The notes: generated by a model not told the origin, from the letters alone. DNA of 64,000 nt from Artemia franciscana (GCF_032884065.1 NC_088873.1:8257702-8321701); one strand, 5' to 3'. Shown: positions 23,175 to 35,670, counted from the stretch's first letter. Numbers and translations: made by a program.

Positions 23175-24565
23175 CCGGACTCCTTACATCCTAAGATTCA
23201 ACAAGAGCTAAGAGCTCATATGGCACTTGTGACGAAGCAAGAAGAGCTAAGAGCCAAGAGATCATATGGTATGAGCTCTAGCAAAATTCTAAGAATCAAT
23301 AGATTCATTTAAAAGGAAAATAAGAGGCCTAATGTCGGTCAGGATTTAAAATAAGAGCTCTGAGTCATGATGTCTTTCTAAATATCAAAATTCATTAAGA
23401 TCCGATCACCCACTTGTATATTATAAATACCTAATTTTTTCCAATTTTTCCTCTCCCTTTAGCCCCCCAGATGGTCGAATCTGGGAAAACGACTTTATCA
23501 AGTCAATGTGTGCAGCTCCCTGACACGCCGACCAATTTTCATCGTCCTAACATGTCCAGAAGCACCAAACTCGCCAAATCACTGAACCCCTTCCCCCAGC
23601 TCCCCCAAAGAGAGCGAATCTAGTACGGTTCCGTCAGTCACGTATCAAGGACATTTGCTTATTCTATCCACCAAGCTTCATCCCGATTCCTCCACTCAAA
23701 GTGTTTTCCAAGATTTCCCCCTCCAACTCCGCCCAATGTCAAAAGATCTGGTCGGGATTTGAAATAAGAGCTCTGAGACATGAATTCCTTATAAATATCA
23801 AATTTCATTAAGATCCGACCACCTATTTGTAAAATACTAATACCCCAATTTTCATGTTTTCCAAGAATTCCGGTTTCCACCTCCAACTCCCCCCAATGTC
23901 ACAGGATCTGGTCGGAATTTAAAATTAGAGCTTTAAAGCGCAAGACCCATCTAAATATCAAATTTCATTAAGATCTGGTCACCCTTTCGTAAGTTACAAA
24001 TACCTCAATTTTCAAAATTACCCCCCCCCCCTCCCCAACTCAACCAAAGAGAGCAGATCCGGTCCGATTATGTCAGTCACGTGTCTTAGACAGGTTTTAA
24101 GTATTTTCTAAGATTTCCGGTTCCCCTCAACTGCCCTCCCCCCCAATTACGCTGGATACGGTTGAGATTTAAAATAAGAGATCTGAGTCACGAGGTCCTT
24201 CTAAATATGAAGTTTCATGAAGATCCGATCACTCCTTCGTAAGTTAAAATACGTCATTTTTTCTAATTTTTCAGAATTTACTCCCCCCCCCCTAATAGAG
24301 CGGATCCGTTCCAATTATAAATCACGTATCTAAGACTTCTGCTTATTTTTCCCACCAAGTTTCATCCTGATCCCTCCAATCTAAGCGTTTTCCATGATTT
24401 TGGGTTCCTCCACCCCAAACTCCCCCCAATATCACCAGATACGGTCAGGACTTAAAATAAGAGTTTTGAGACACGATATGCTTCTAAATATCAAATTTCA
24501 TTGAGATCCGATCACCCGTTCGTAAGTTAAAAATAGCTCATTTTTCCTAATTTTTCAGAACTTTT
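23175..24565 (+). repeat. Second block of the composite ~300-bp satellite
   Basis: The head CAAGAGCTAAGAGCTCATAT is followed by about four units with the same phrases as 11.44-13.1 kb (CAAATTTCATTAAGATC, TTCGTAAGTTA, GCGTTTTCC, CCCACCAAGTTTCATCC). It has no terminal hairpin or A-run. Confidence 0.8.
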
Positions 24566-24700
24566 GAACTTGCAAAGGATTTTCCTAATAATCCGTTTTT
24601 GGAAGGATCCACCAATGGACTATAGAGGTGTCCACAGATACGTCACGAATGAACTTCATTTGACCATACATGTTTTAAATGTATATCACTCAAGGATTCT

Positions 24701-24724
24701 AACCGTGGTGTGATCTCCACGGTT
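24701..24724. repeat. Hairpin in egl intron
   Basis: AACCGTGG, loop TGTGATCT, CCACGGTT: an 8-bp perfect stem. No flanking tRNA or snRNA features were seen. Confidence 0.5.
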
Positions 24725-25047
24725 AGCGCATTGTTTCCAGAGAAACAGCTCACTATGTGAGATAAAAATAGCGAAAATGTGCCAAAAATACTTCCATTAG
24801 TAATTTTTTTATATTAGTAGAAACAGTCAAAATTAGCAAAAAGATTTAAATGATCCAACAGTGATACATAAGTAAAACAATTCATTTTTATTTTGCCTAG
24901 CTTTACCAACTTTCAAGGCAGCAATGCTAAATAAGTTTAACTATATAACATTTGTAAACGTAACGTTTTACAAAATCGTCTGAATTTGTTCTTCGTAACC
25001 ATGACTATTTCTGTTATACACAAGTAATTTGGTTTCGAAAAACTCAC

Positions 25048-25434
25048 CTTTCGCTGTTTTTGCTTTGAAGTCTTTCTAATTTTTTGGCAACCTTGTACGA
25101 CCCTTCAAGCTTAATTTTCTCTTCCTCAGTCAATTCTAAATGCCTCAGAAGTCGAATTTCCCTATTAGAAAGAACCAAACTCTTCGCCTGGGTTGTTGCC
25201 AATTTTTGCTTCAGCTCAAGAATTTCAAATTCTAACCTCCTCTGTTTTTTCCTGGACTTCACCTCTTCAGGATCTATCAACGCTTTCATGTTTTCTTCCA
25301 CAAGCTCAGCAAAAAGAGGCCGATATTCAGGTTTCATTTGTTTATCAAGGGCTTCGTAAATTGAAGGTAAAGGAAGGACATCATGAACAGCGTATAGTAT
25401 CATGTCGCGTGTAAGCGGTCGACGGGCCCAAAAT
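25048..25434 (-). CDS. egl: egl exon: end of exonuclease-like domain and conserved basic/helical block
   Basis: The acceptor TTTCCACAG precedes 25434 and the donor GTGAGT follows 25048; 387 bases, 1 base in and 2 out. It encodes FWARRPLTRDMILYAVHDV, the last core motif of DEDD 3'-5' exonuclease-like domains (YxxxD form, with Y and D present), then a linker (KQMKPEYRPLFAELVEEN), a basic run (PEEVKSRKKQRRLEFEI) and LSNREIRLLRHLELTEEEK followed by GSYKVAKKLERLQSK. This order matches Egalitarian/EXD1-type proteins. Whether any nuclease activity remains cannot be judged without motif I, which is outside the window. Confidence 0.88.
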
Positions 25435-25439
25435 CTGTG

Positions 25440-28400
25440 GAAATTAACCAAATATATATATATTTATAATTATTGTCACAAGTTTTCAAAATTGTCAAAA
25501 TTGAGCTTTCGAATAAAGAAAAATCATTAAGAACTTAGAAACAAAATAAAAGTAACACAAAAATCAAATTTCTGTCAAAAGCGGTCAATAGCAAGAGAAA
25601 CATTTTAATGTACTATAAAAAGATTTTTTTTTTCAATTACAACACAATAACATTATCGAGACAGTTGAATGACTGATTCATATAAAGTTTTCTTTCATAA
25701 AAATATTCAAAAACATTTACAAGCATTACAAAGACTAGAAAGATTGAAAATTGAACAAAAATAGAAATGTATATTACTTGCAATGAATTTTGGCATAAAA
25801 ATCAGAAAATGATCATTGAGCCTTCGAAAAAAAAGAGCCAGCATAGTCCTTGCCTGGGACATGCATATAATTTCATTTTTGGTGAAAATAATTACTAGCG
25901 GTTACAACATTTTTCTGTTTCAAAAACCGATTTTTCCAATCACAACACCATTATAAACTTTAATGAAGATACGGGTTAAATGGATGGAAAAGGTTGGCCT
26001 TAATTTAGTCAGTATTTTTGGTGTTTCAGATTTTTTTTTTCTTTTTTAATAGTGGAACTTACGGGTTCAGGACTTGAAAAAAAGTCAAATTTCTTGATGC
26101 CCCATTTTCGTCAGTGTTGCCACGTTTAACCGTAAAATAAATTAGCAAAACTAATTTGTTAGATTTGACGACGCCTTTCGTCCATAAAAATTCAAACATC
26201 AATCTGTCGATTCTTGATGGTAATTACATCTTCAAAGGAAAACTAAACATTCTTAAGCTATTTGGTGCCATTGGTTTTTAGCTTACTATTTTCTGATGTT
26301 TTACCCACATTTCTTTTCTTTAAATTTAGCAACCACTATCAAATATTGCATAAGAAAATGTTTCATGAAAATTACAATTTTCGATTTTTTCACAATTTTT
26401 AAGATACATATAGCTGTGTAAGTTTCCATTTAACCATCTTAAATTCCAACTTCGCTCCTTGGTATTCAATAGACCCAGAAAAGATTGTGAGAACAAATAT
26501 TTAGTCACATGTACAGGAAATGGATCACATGAATTAGACTAGTGTCTACGATTTCTAAGGGTCTCAATTCTAGCACTACTAATAACCCAGATTAAAAGCT
26601 GCATTCGTAAGATAAAATTCGCTTAGGAATTTAAAGCTCGAGAAAAAGGAATGCTAAACCCAGAATCTTCGCGCTATCGGCGTAGGACGGGTTAATGGCA
26701 GGTTTTTAGAGACCCTTCTTCCGCAAACGAAGATTGGAATCTTAGAAATATGTAGCTTAGTATCTAGATGTAGTTTAGCAACATACAACATATTTGGCTT
26801 TGCATAACAAAGGTATCAATTTGGTGTAAGTCATGAATGTAACAATGTAAAAAGTTGGTGAGTTGAAAAAAAAAAGAAAAAAAAGTAACCTACCAACACA
26901 AGACAGTTTTATGTTACTGCGTAAATACTCCTTTTCTGAAAATAAGGTTAAATACCTGCATTAGGCTAGTTCTGAGGACATGATCAAAGTTTTTTTTTAT
27001 ATTAAAAACATCCTGAAAACAATTGCCAGGCAGCAATAAAAATAGCAAATTTACAAAAGAGCAACTACTGAATTATATCTCAAGAGGGGGTGGGGGGCAG
27101 AACCAAAAAGGTGCCTAAGCTCTAAGAGTCTGGCTAGAGCCGCACGAATGAGCAAAATTACAGAATGCTAAGAAGAAGAATCATAAACGCAGATTACGCG
27201 CATTATCGGCATAAATCAGTTTAATAATAGGGCTCAAAGGCTAATGTCCCTAAATTCACTGTAAGGTTAATTTTCCTATGCTATGAAAGCAGATCTTACT
27301 TTGTAATCTGAGCTGTCACAAAAATTTCCATTTTACAAGTGATCTTAACAATAATCCAAAATTATGCTGATTAGATTCCCTTTGTTTTTCTAGAAATCGA
27401 AAAAGGACTAAAGTGAACTTTAGGGAACAAACAAATCCTCCGATCCTCACACAAGAGTATACGCTACGGTGATTTTGAATTGTAGTGATTTGTGATAATG
27501 TTTTTTTTTTCTTTTTTTCCTCTGTCTGAGCTGCTTTTAATAAAATGTTCTCATGGAAGAAGCCAATGCGTGACTTCTTGTTAAAAGGTCCGAAGCCTAA
27601 AAAAAAAAGAATTTGAAGAAATCAAAAGCACTACAAAGTCAAGACAGACTCGGAATAAAATAACCCGAAAAATCTAGACTTTTGTAATTTATTCCTCCAC
27701 GTTTTATTTGTCTTTATTTTCGATTTTTGTAGGGCTTGGATAAGAGCGACTAAGCCGAAATCCTTTACATATTATAGCTCCTTTTCAGATTGATGTAGCC
27801 AAACCAAAATAGGGGATCTCAAATATAAAACAGTGATTCTACATTTATTTATGAAACAAATACAATTTTATTTATGAAACCCCACTTTCTGCCCCCTTGC
27901 TGGAAACATACCCAGGACCTTCAAAAGCCACGAGGCGTATACTCCTTCTAATAATATGGGAGGGTTGTCAAGCATTTGTTGTTTAGCGAATTTAAACTGT
28001 TTATCGACTAGCTCCAAGGAGTAGTCATCCATTAGCAGCCTGCCAGCAGGCTATTTTAAAAACAATACCCAAAACAATAATGTGTCTTCGTCAGACCGGC
28101 AATAACCGAAAGATTATATACTGCCAATGACGATAACAATTTCCGATGATTGACTAGCCAAGCATAAAAAAACACAAAAAACAATAATTATACAATTAAA
28201 AAAAATTTTGATCCATCTATAAATATATGTACAAAAGGGTGTAGTCAAACTACCAAACATAAGAGTAAGCTTTGTACAGTTAGGGGTTAAAAAGGATCAA
28301 CCGACCGTAAGGGCTGCCTTTATTTTTTCTGTTTCTTTTAGCATATCATTTATGTAGTAGCCCAATTAAAAAAATATTTTATAGCCTTTTTTCTTCTTAC

Positions 28401-28900
28401 TAGTTATAGCTAATTCGAGTCAGGACTTCAACCCAAAACCCTGTTTATTTATTATTTTCCTAATGTTTATGTACGTATACAAAGAGTAAAAAAAAAACTT
28501 TGACAAAGGAAAGCTTATTCTATTTTATTCCAATTAATTATACTTTATTCCAATTAATTATACTTTTAATTATACTTATTAATTAATTATACTTGTTGGG
28601 TCCACTTAGGCCCTAAGCAAAGTAGATATGAAATAGAAATCCCCCTTCAAATGGACGACAAGGCATTCCAAAGGGGGCAGAAAGTGGAGGTTCCGTAAAC
28701 CAGAAGAAATATAGTGAGATTTTTATTTGTTTCATAGACCTATCTAAAAATGGAATCCCCAGAGCTAGGGTTGTAGCCTATCTTAAAGTTAACTTTCTGG
28801 AATGGAGTCCTCCAGAATCGTCTTTGGCAATCGCACAACTATCTATATCTCTACATCTTGGTTCAATTCAATGAATAGAACCAAGACAGTGATTAAACTC
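25440..28900. other. egl intron, no other gene seen
   Basis: About 3.5 kb of AT-rich intron between the 25.4- and 29.1-kb exons. Short AT-rich direct repeats occur at 28515-28610 (TTATTCCAATTAATTATACT twice). No recognisable protein or RNA gene. Confidence 0.55.
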
Positions 28901-28914
28901 ATTCAGGTCGATTC

Positions 28915-28915
<1 letters not shown>

Positions 28916-28967
<52 letters not shown>
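28916..28967. repeat. Poly(A) tract, 52 bases
   Basis: A pure A run 120 bp from the egl exon at 29.1 kb. It could be the tail of a plus-strand retroposon, but no body was recognised to its left. Confidence 0.9.
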
Positions 28968-28969
<2 letters not shown>

Positions 28970-29088
28970 AACAGTGACAAATTGTATTTTGTGCAATTAT
29001 TAGAAATTAGCATCACGACTTATATTAAGTTATAACCTAGCTGAAAACGGTAAGAAAATGGAAACGAGCAGAAGAAAACGGTGCAAAC

Positions 29089-29237
29089 CTGGTATCCCTT
29101 CGATATAATGCCTTTGCCTGGTCTTTATAGGGGTTCGCTGGAATATTCAGAGCCTCACAAAGAGCACTTAAGCTTGTCGACTTGACCTTGTGCACCGGTT
29201 TTCCCAGATCTTGTAGCTGCAAAACTGCATGCGCTGC
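29089..29237 (-). CDS. egl: egl exon: middle of exonuclease-like domain
   Basis: The acceptor ATTTCAG precedes 29237 and the donor GTTTGC follows 29089; 149 bases, entering at phase 0 and leaving two bases. It encodes AAHAVLQLQDLGKPVHKVKS, then SLSALCEALNIPANPYKDQ and ALYRRDTR. These blocks (GKPV-KVK, SL-ALC, NP-KDQ, YRRD) are characteristic of Egl/EXD1 proteins. It joins ...FDTQ of the 63-kb exon to FWARRPLT of the 25-kb exon. The donor is weaker than the others beyond GT. Confidence 0.88.
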
Positions 29238-29239
29238 CT

Positions 29240-30220
29240 GAAATGAAGACCAGATTTATTTAGGAAAAACTATCAAGACAAATATTGACAACATCATTCT
29301 GTTTGCCTTTTGTCCTTTTTCACCCTCTTTTTAATTCTTATTTATTTTATATATTTCGCTTCTTCTGGCATTGTTTATAAAATATATTGTTCTATTTGCA
29401 ATGTATTGTGCTAATTGCTGGTACATAGCATGAGCAACCACAAGCATTTTTGTAAGGAGTGTGGGTGGAGCTCGCAGGAAGAAATATTCTGGAGGGGAGA
29501 GATATGAAACAAATTTATCAGCGAAATTGCATTTTCTTATGGAGTGCTATACAATATCTATCCTTTGCGTATTTTTGTATGGGTTTGGGGCACAGAAGCC
29601 TAGCTCTAGATTTTTTTTTTGGGGGGGGGGGGCAAGATGGATCCATATCCAGATAGTCAAGGGGCACAAGCTACATAATTTTTATCCAAATTATTAGAGG
29701 GTAACTGCCCCCTACCCCTTCAAAACAACACCCCTAGTAGGGTATAGGCTATATGCTATAGCAATTGAAAAGACGTTGTTGCGAAATATAATTTTTACAG
29801 AAGCAGTAAAACAGAAAAATGTGCCTGTGATTTTTGACAAAGCCTATTTAAGGTCCTATTTGGGAATTGCTTTAAAAAATCATTTCGATTAAGTTCAATG
29901 AACTTAAAATACGGTAATGTCTAACAGTATGGTTTATTTTTCAAGGATGTCAAATAATTTCATACTACTCCCAAAAAAATTATTGAATATCAGTTTCAAA
30001 ATACTATTATAGTCATGGCTTTACGTCCATAAATAAACTAGATGTCATATTGTTTCCACAAGAATTTATATTTTGGTAAGAAACTATGGGCCTATTCAGA
30101 TAGCCATCAAACTATTGACTATTCAATATCTAGTCTATTCCACAAGCTTAAATAGGCTATGAAACTGCTAACAGGTTATTTAAGGACCAGTTGTGCGTAC
30201 AATGAAAATTGTACACACAA
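29240..30220. other. Start of the 34-kb egl intron, no gene seen
   Basis: AT-rich sequence with a G-run near 29619-29632. The short overlapping frames at 29.45-29.7 kb have no recognisable domain. Confidence 0.5.
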
Positions 30221-30224
30221 GATT

Positions 30225-30485
30225 GTCCCTATATTGTCCCTACCTGGCTGGGAGGCCAGGGACATTAAATGCAAAAACTGTATTTTAGGCCTGATTCTTT
30301 CCAGGAGCGGTCCTTTCGTATCTGTACATGCACAAGACGGTGATAGTGGTATGTTCCCTCCTGAAATAGACCCTAAAAATCTGTCTTCCTCCCCCTTCTT
30401 AAAAGAACAATAGAAAACAAAGGTCACAAAAAAAATTTTTGCGGACAACAATCTCTTGGAAAAGTCACATGGGTTCGGACCATAG
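30225..30485 (+). repeat. Left arm of a widely spaced inverted repeat
   Basis: This matches the reverse complement of 32212-32445: shared blocks include AGGCCTGATTC, GGAGCGGTCCT, ACATGCACAAGACGGTGAT, AAATAGACCCTAAAAATC and AAAAGTCACA. The frames within it are not conserved between the arms. Confidence 0.8.
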
Positions 30486-30682
30486 GTCGGACGAGCATTG
30501 GAGATTTTTTTTTTTTATATATGGGAAAAACAATCGTGACATCAAAAGCTCTGACATTAAAATACTGACATCCTGACATAAGACATTTGTGGCAAAACCG
30601 AAAGTTACGTAGGTTACATATCTTGACAACTAAATAAGATAAACGAATTATATTTAACCATTCCGCAGCGCTGGGGTTAGAT

Positions 30683-30991
30683 CAGTGGTCCCCAATGGAT
30701 TTTAGGCCATGCCTCACCTAGGCTTTTCTAAAATCCTGATGCCTTCTCGTGATATTTGAATTACTTTACTCAAACTTTTACGCGTATTCACCCGAAGGAA
30801 TCTTAAATCGACATTAACTTTGTATCTTTTTTCGAATTGTCCTTTAGGCATATTTTATGCTATTTTTTAAGCATCATATACTATTTATACCACATTTTCG
30901 TCTGTATACAACAACTCTTATACAGTTCATGACCACCAACACAATGCCATGCCCTACAGGTGGGGCCTGTGCCCCATGTTGGGAATCATGG
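30683..30991. mobile_element. hAT-type MITE with 8-bp target duplication
   Basis: A 309-bp element beginning CAGTGGTCCCCAA and ending TTGGGAATCATGG, imperfect terminal inverted repeats of the CAGTGGTTCCCAA type common in hAT elements. It is flanked by GGTTAGAT (30675-30682) and GGTTAGAC (30992-30999), an 8-bp target duplication with one mismatch, the length expected for hAT. No transposase is inside, so it is non-autonomous. Confidence 0.8.
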
Positions 30992-30999
30992 GGTTAGAC

Positions 31000-32140
31000 T
31001 GAGGAATGAGCGATACGTGTAAGTGCCCCAGGTAATTCCTATGCTCCCTTTGAACTATCCTAACTAAGATGCCCCTCCCTTGTAGGCAGGTCCCCATGGT
31101 AGGTAGTATACACCATTGCATTAGCTTCCATAGATTAACGCCCGCAAATAGCTTAGCCCTCGACCCCCCAACCGAAATCCAGGTTAAAACCCTTGATGAA
31201 GGGCTGAACACTTTAACTATCACGCAACTATTTTAAATGCGAGAAATTGACAAGGAACAAGATAATGAGTCGAAATCAAATCGCGAGAAAATACCACGAG
31301 ATGGTAATTTAAATTTCTTTGCTAAAGGCCAATACACTTCCGGATATTAGCTATAGTTTGTAACTTTCGCTTCCCAAAGATTTTTTTTTCTTTTAGCAAT
31401 CAAGCTGAGAACAAAAAAGGACAATACTTAACTCATCCTGTTTAGACCGCTTCAAACCACAAAAACCACACAAACATGAAAAAATTGTTTTACATAATAG
31501 ACTTAAGTGAATCAACCTTTCTTGATGACACCTAATAAAAATACTATTGTCATCGCAATTTTTGTAAAAGTTTTTGAGGAAAAAAATTGAGAAAAAGGAG
31601 GTCAATTTTAATGTATGTTTAGTTTCAACTTGTACTTGTTTCAATTTCCAAATCAGTGCGAATGCTTCAGTAAGAAAACTGAAAAACTGAAAGATTAGAA
31701 AACTGATTAGAAAAAGAAAACTGAAAGATTAATTTCAGCAACAGTTGATCACAATGAAGTAACTTTTTTGTAGCAGTAGCAGCATTTATATCAAATATAT
31801 TTTCCATTTACAGTTGCTATGAGATGCTGTCGACATTTGGGATAGATTCAGTGAGCCGATCACTCTCCCTAATAAGACCAAATATTCACAAATTACTGGT
31901 TAAATAAGAAACACCTCTCAAAATTGCCTTTATTTTAAAAAAAGAAGAGAATTACCCTTCCCCTGAAAATTGTTGGCATTTACTTCAGTTCATTAAAAGG
32001 AAAATTGAAATGGCAGCCCTCTCGACTGATTTCAGGTCAGCTAAGAATGACATAAATTTAACTTAAGTAATAACTGCATATAGGAGGAAAACTGCCATCA
32101 CAGAAAGATGGTGGCCTTTTTCGTAATTTCAACCCATCGA
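31000..32140. other. No gene seen
   Basis: Intronic DNA between the two arms of the inverted repeat; nothing recognisable. Confidence 0.45.
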
Positions 32141-32142
32141 GC

Positions 32143-32143
<1 letters not shown>

Positions 32144-32212
<69 letters not shown>
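32144..32212. repeat. Poly(A) tract, 69 bases
   Basis: A pure A run abutting the right arm of the inverted repeat (32212-32445). Confidence 0.95.
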
Positions 32213-32214
<2 letters not shown>

Positions 32215-32445
32215 TTGAACCTGTGTGACTTTTCCAAAAGTTTGTTGTCCGCAAAAACAAAATGTTCGGCCTTTGTTTTCTATTTTTCTTTTAAGAAGGG
32301 AGAGGAAGACGGATTTTTAGGGTCTATTTTAGGAGTGAACATACAACTATCACCGTCTTGTGCATGTACAGATATGAGAGGACCGCTCCTGGAATGAATC
32401 AGGCCTAAAATGAAGTTTTTACATTTAAGATCCCTGGACCTTAAA
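32212..32445 (-). repeat. Right arm of a widely spaced inverted repeat
   Basis: Reverse-complement copy of 30225-30485, directly bordered by a 69-base A run on its left. Moderately diverged from the left arm. Confidence 0.8.
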
Positions 32446-32867
32446 TGCAAGCTCCCCCTTACCTCTTACGACGAAAAAATATCCTACGTTTCTCCCTCAA
32501 GTTTTTTGCACCTCTTAGTCACCTTAATACCTTTATTAGGGGAAGGGAACCTACTCCCTTCGGTAACTGATAGACTGAGAGTGTGAAAGTAGCTTTTGAC
32601 ATATTATATTATTTATTATTTATAATTATATTATATAATATTATTATTATATTATTTCCACTTATACCTAAGAGCTAAGAGTTAAAAGAGAAAAACATAA
32701 AAAAGGGAACTTGATAATTTATCAGATAAGCATACTAAGTAGTTTCTTAACAAAACAATGGGCCACTGAATTATGGGTGGCTGCTCAACAGGCTAACCAC
32801 TGCATCGCTGACCAACCACTGTGTTAAGTAAACAGTTCGAAACAGTTCGTAGTTCGTAAACATAAAT

Positions 32868-34915
32868 CAAACAGTTCGTAGTAACGAACTGTAGTAAGGA
32901 ACGACCCGGCTCAATAGTAACTGAAACTCTAAAAAACAGAATTTTGATACCAATAGTTACATCAAAAGAATGGCATTTTAATGCTGATTTTAAACATATA
33001 AATTTCATCAAGTTTAGTCTTACCCATCAAAAGGTACGAGCCTGAGAAAATGTGCCTTATTTTGAAAAATAGGGGGGTATACCCCCTAAAAGTGATACAA
33101 TCTTAACAAAAATCACACCATCGCATTCAGCGTATTAGAGAACCCGCAATGCCTCCTTCTTTACGCTAAAGTTTTTTTTTCGTTGTTTTAAAAAGTAGAC
33201 TGGTGACAACGAGTCAAACTTTACGTGGGAGGATCTTTCCATGGAGGAACTTGTCATGGCGGGAGAAAATTTCAATGAAGGGGGCGCAGAACTTTCTAAC
33301 GCTATTAAAAAAGAAAACAATGAAAAAATAAATATGAAAAGTTTCTTCAACTGAAAGTAAGGAGCAGCATTAGAACTTAAAACGAACAGAAATTATTACG
33401 CATATGAGTCACCTCCTCGTAATACTAGCTCTTTACGCTAAAGTGTTTTTAGTTATTTCAACTATTTAATCTGCGGCCTTTGTAATTCAGGTTTCATTCC
33501 TAAGGAATTGGGACAAAATTCAATTTTTAGTGTAAAGAGCGAGGTATTGACGAGGGGGTGAACCCCCCTCATATACGTAATAAAAATATACGAATATAGA
33601 AGTTCGTTACGTAAGTTAATTCGTAAGTTACGTATATTTTTTACTAATGAAAACGTTCGTAAAAAATTAAAAGTTCTAGTTGCCTGTTTAAGTAATAAAA
33701 AAAATGGAGGGCACCTAGGCCTCCTCCATCGCTCCTTTTTCTCTCAAAATCTTCCGATTAAAGCTATGAGAAAGCCATTAAGCCCAAAAAAATTAATATA
33801 CAAATTTCGTTTTAATTATTTATGTGCGGAGAGCCAAAATCAAAACATGCATTAATTAAAAATGTTCAGATATTAAATAAAAAAACAAGTTTTTTTTAAC
33901 TGAAAGTAAGGAGCGACATTAAAACTTAAAATGAACAGAAATTACTCCGTATATGAAAGGGGCTTTTCCTCCTCAACGCCTCGCTCTTTACGCTAAAGTT
34001 TTTTACTGTTTTAAAAAGTAGAGTTAAGAGAAAGAGTAAGGCTTTAGTGTAAAGAGCGGGGCGCTGAGGAGGAAAAGCCCCTTTAATATACGGAATTCGT
34101 TTTAAGTTTTGATGCTGCTTATTACTTCCAGTTGAAAAATTTTTTTAATTTATTTTCTCATTTTTTTTAAATAATGCTAGAAAATCCTGCGCCCCCTTCA
34201 TGGAAATTCTCTTCCCTCATGAAAGATCCTGCAAAGTAAACCGCTTCCCCCACCCAATCCCACCCCCACGCGAAAAAAAATCCCCCTGAAAACGTCTGTA
34301 CACTTCATAATAACCATTACTATATGTAAACATTAGTCAATTTTGTAGATTGTAGCCCCTCATTCGGGACCGTGGGGGGTTAAGTCGTCCCCAAAGACAT
34401 AGTTATTAGGCTTTCGATCAAGTTGAACAGATTGGTTATCTCAAATTTTTGATCCGGTGACTTTGGGGGAAAATGTGCGTGGTAGGGGGCCAATGCCCTA
34501 AATTTTTTTTCACTTAAAAAGTGCACTAAAAATTTTAATTTCCGTTAGAATCAACCCTCTCGCGACATTCTAGAACCCCTGAGTCGATGCGACCACCCCT
34601 GGGATAAAAAAAACAACAAAAAAAACAAACAAACAAATAAAACGTAACCTGATACGCTGAATCTGATGGTGTGATTTTCGTTAAGATTCTATGGCTTTTA
34701 GGGGGTGTTTCCCCCTATTTTCCAAAATAAGACACATTTTCTCAGGCTCTTAACTTTTTATTGGCAAGACTACACTTGATGAAACTTATATATTTATAAT
34801 CAGCATTAAAATGCAATTCTTTTGATGCAACTATTGGCATCAAAATTCTGTTTTTTTTTAGAGTTTCGGTTATTATTGAGCCGGATCGCTCCTTACTACA
34901 GTTTGTTACCACGAA
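32868..34915. mobile_element. Hairpin-rich element, head-to-head (palindromic) copy
   Basis: The left half (32868 to about 33885) is the reverse complement of the element body and begins with the terminal hairpin (TCAAACAGTTCGTAG...). The centre is the ~250-bp palindrome (33885-34130, AACTGAAAGTAAGGAGCGAC arms). The right half runs forward to a truncated terminal hairpin at 34895-34915. The copy is therefore a ~2-kb giant inverted repeat. No conserved ORF was seen. Confidence 0.75.
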
Positions 34916-34921
34916 CTTGCT

Positions 34922-35275
34922 ATGAGCAGCGAGAGAAACGTTATTAATATTTACACCATGGGAACTAGTCATCCAACTTCGCTGGATTATCGGTCTTTTA
35001 ATACTGCCCTTCAAATTCTCAAACAACAGCGATTAAATCTGTTTAAGAAATTTTCCGATGATGTAAAATTTCTGTTAGTTCACGAACATGCAATCGTTGG
35101 TAAAAATGGTAGCCAACAACTATTGTTTGGACGTTAGAAAAGGACCCATACCTTGGGAATGCACAAGTAGTGAAAATAATTCCCGACATAAAGTTGAAGC
35201 ATTAGTCATTGATCTTAGAAATTCCCACAAGCACATTATCCTTGGGGTCACTTTTACCTCATTGACATATTCTGT
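34922..35275 (+). pseudogene. Unrecognised coding-like segment with one frameshift
   Basis: Directly after the truncated end of the hairpin element, a frame opens MSSERNVINIYTMGTSHPTS and continues LQILKQQRLNLFKKFSDDVK and FLLVHEHAIVGKNG. It stops near 35137, while an overlapping frame continues with VRKGPIPWECTSSENN, HKVEALVIDLRNSHKH and GVTFTSLTYSVG up to a possible donor GTAGGTATG at 35274. The balanced amino-acid composition looks protein-like, but I recognise no family. It could be a decayed exon, a transposon protein piece or chance. Confidence 0.3.
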
Positions 35276-35279
35276 AGGT

Positions 35280-35660
35280 ATGTGTGCAGGGTACAATACG
35301 TTTTATGTGATATGTGCTATAACATATTAGGTATTATTATGTAGTATATTACTACATAATATTATGCACCACATAAGAACAAGGAATAATAATTAACGTC
35401 TGTGTATTAAGCTGAAAGTGTTTTTTTTTAACAATTTTTCTGATTTATTAAGTTGAAATGGCTTCAACGTACTACTCTTTATTCGCCGGGCCACTTCCCA
35501 TGGAAGGAGCTGTCGTAGAGCTTTGGAGGAGGCTCATTAGTTTGGGAATTGAAAGTTGCAGTGCCCTTTTAGAAGTCAAAAGAGATTGGATAACAAGCAG
35601 CCCCTCCCCGTGCCGTTTTAACTCCCATCCCAAAAGGATGTCCAGTCGAAATATTAGATA
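35280..35660 (+). other. Unassigned; one short ORF
   Basis: A 67-codon ATG frame at 35458-35661 (MASTYYSLFAGPLP...) has balanced composition but no recognised family. I do not call it a gene. Confidence 0.25.
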
Positions 35661-35669
35661 GCCATAATA

Positions 35670-35670
35670 G

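Noticed and set aside
22869-23312. 147-codon frame at a GC-richer patch
   Set aside because: It runs through a T-tract and into the satellite head; the opposite strand is equally open and no domain is recognisable.
24661-24740. Possible tRNA-like hairpin
   Set aside because: Only one stem (AACCGTGG/CCACGGTT) is present; no acceptor stem, T-loop or box A/B sequence.
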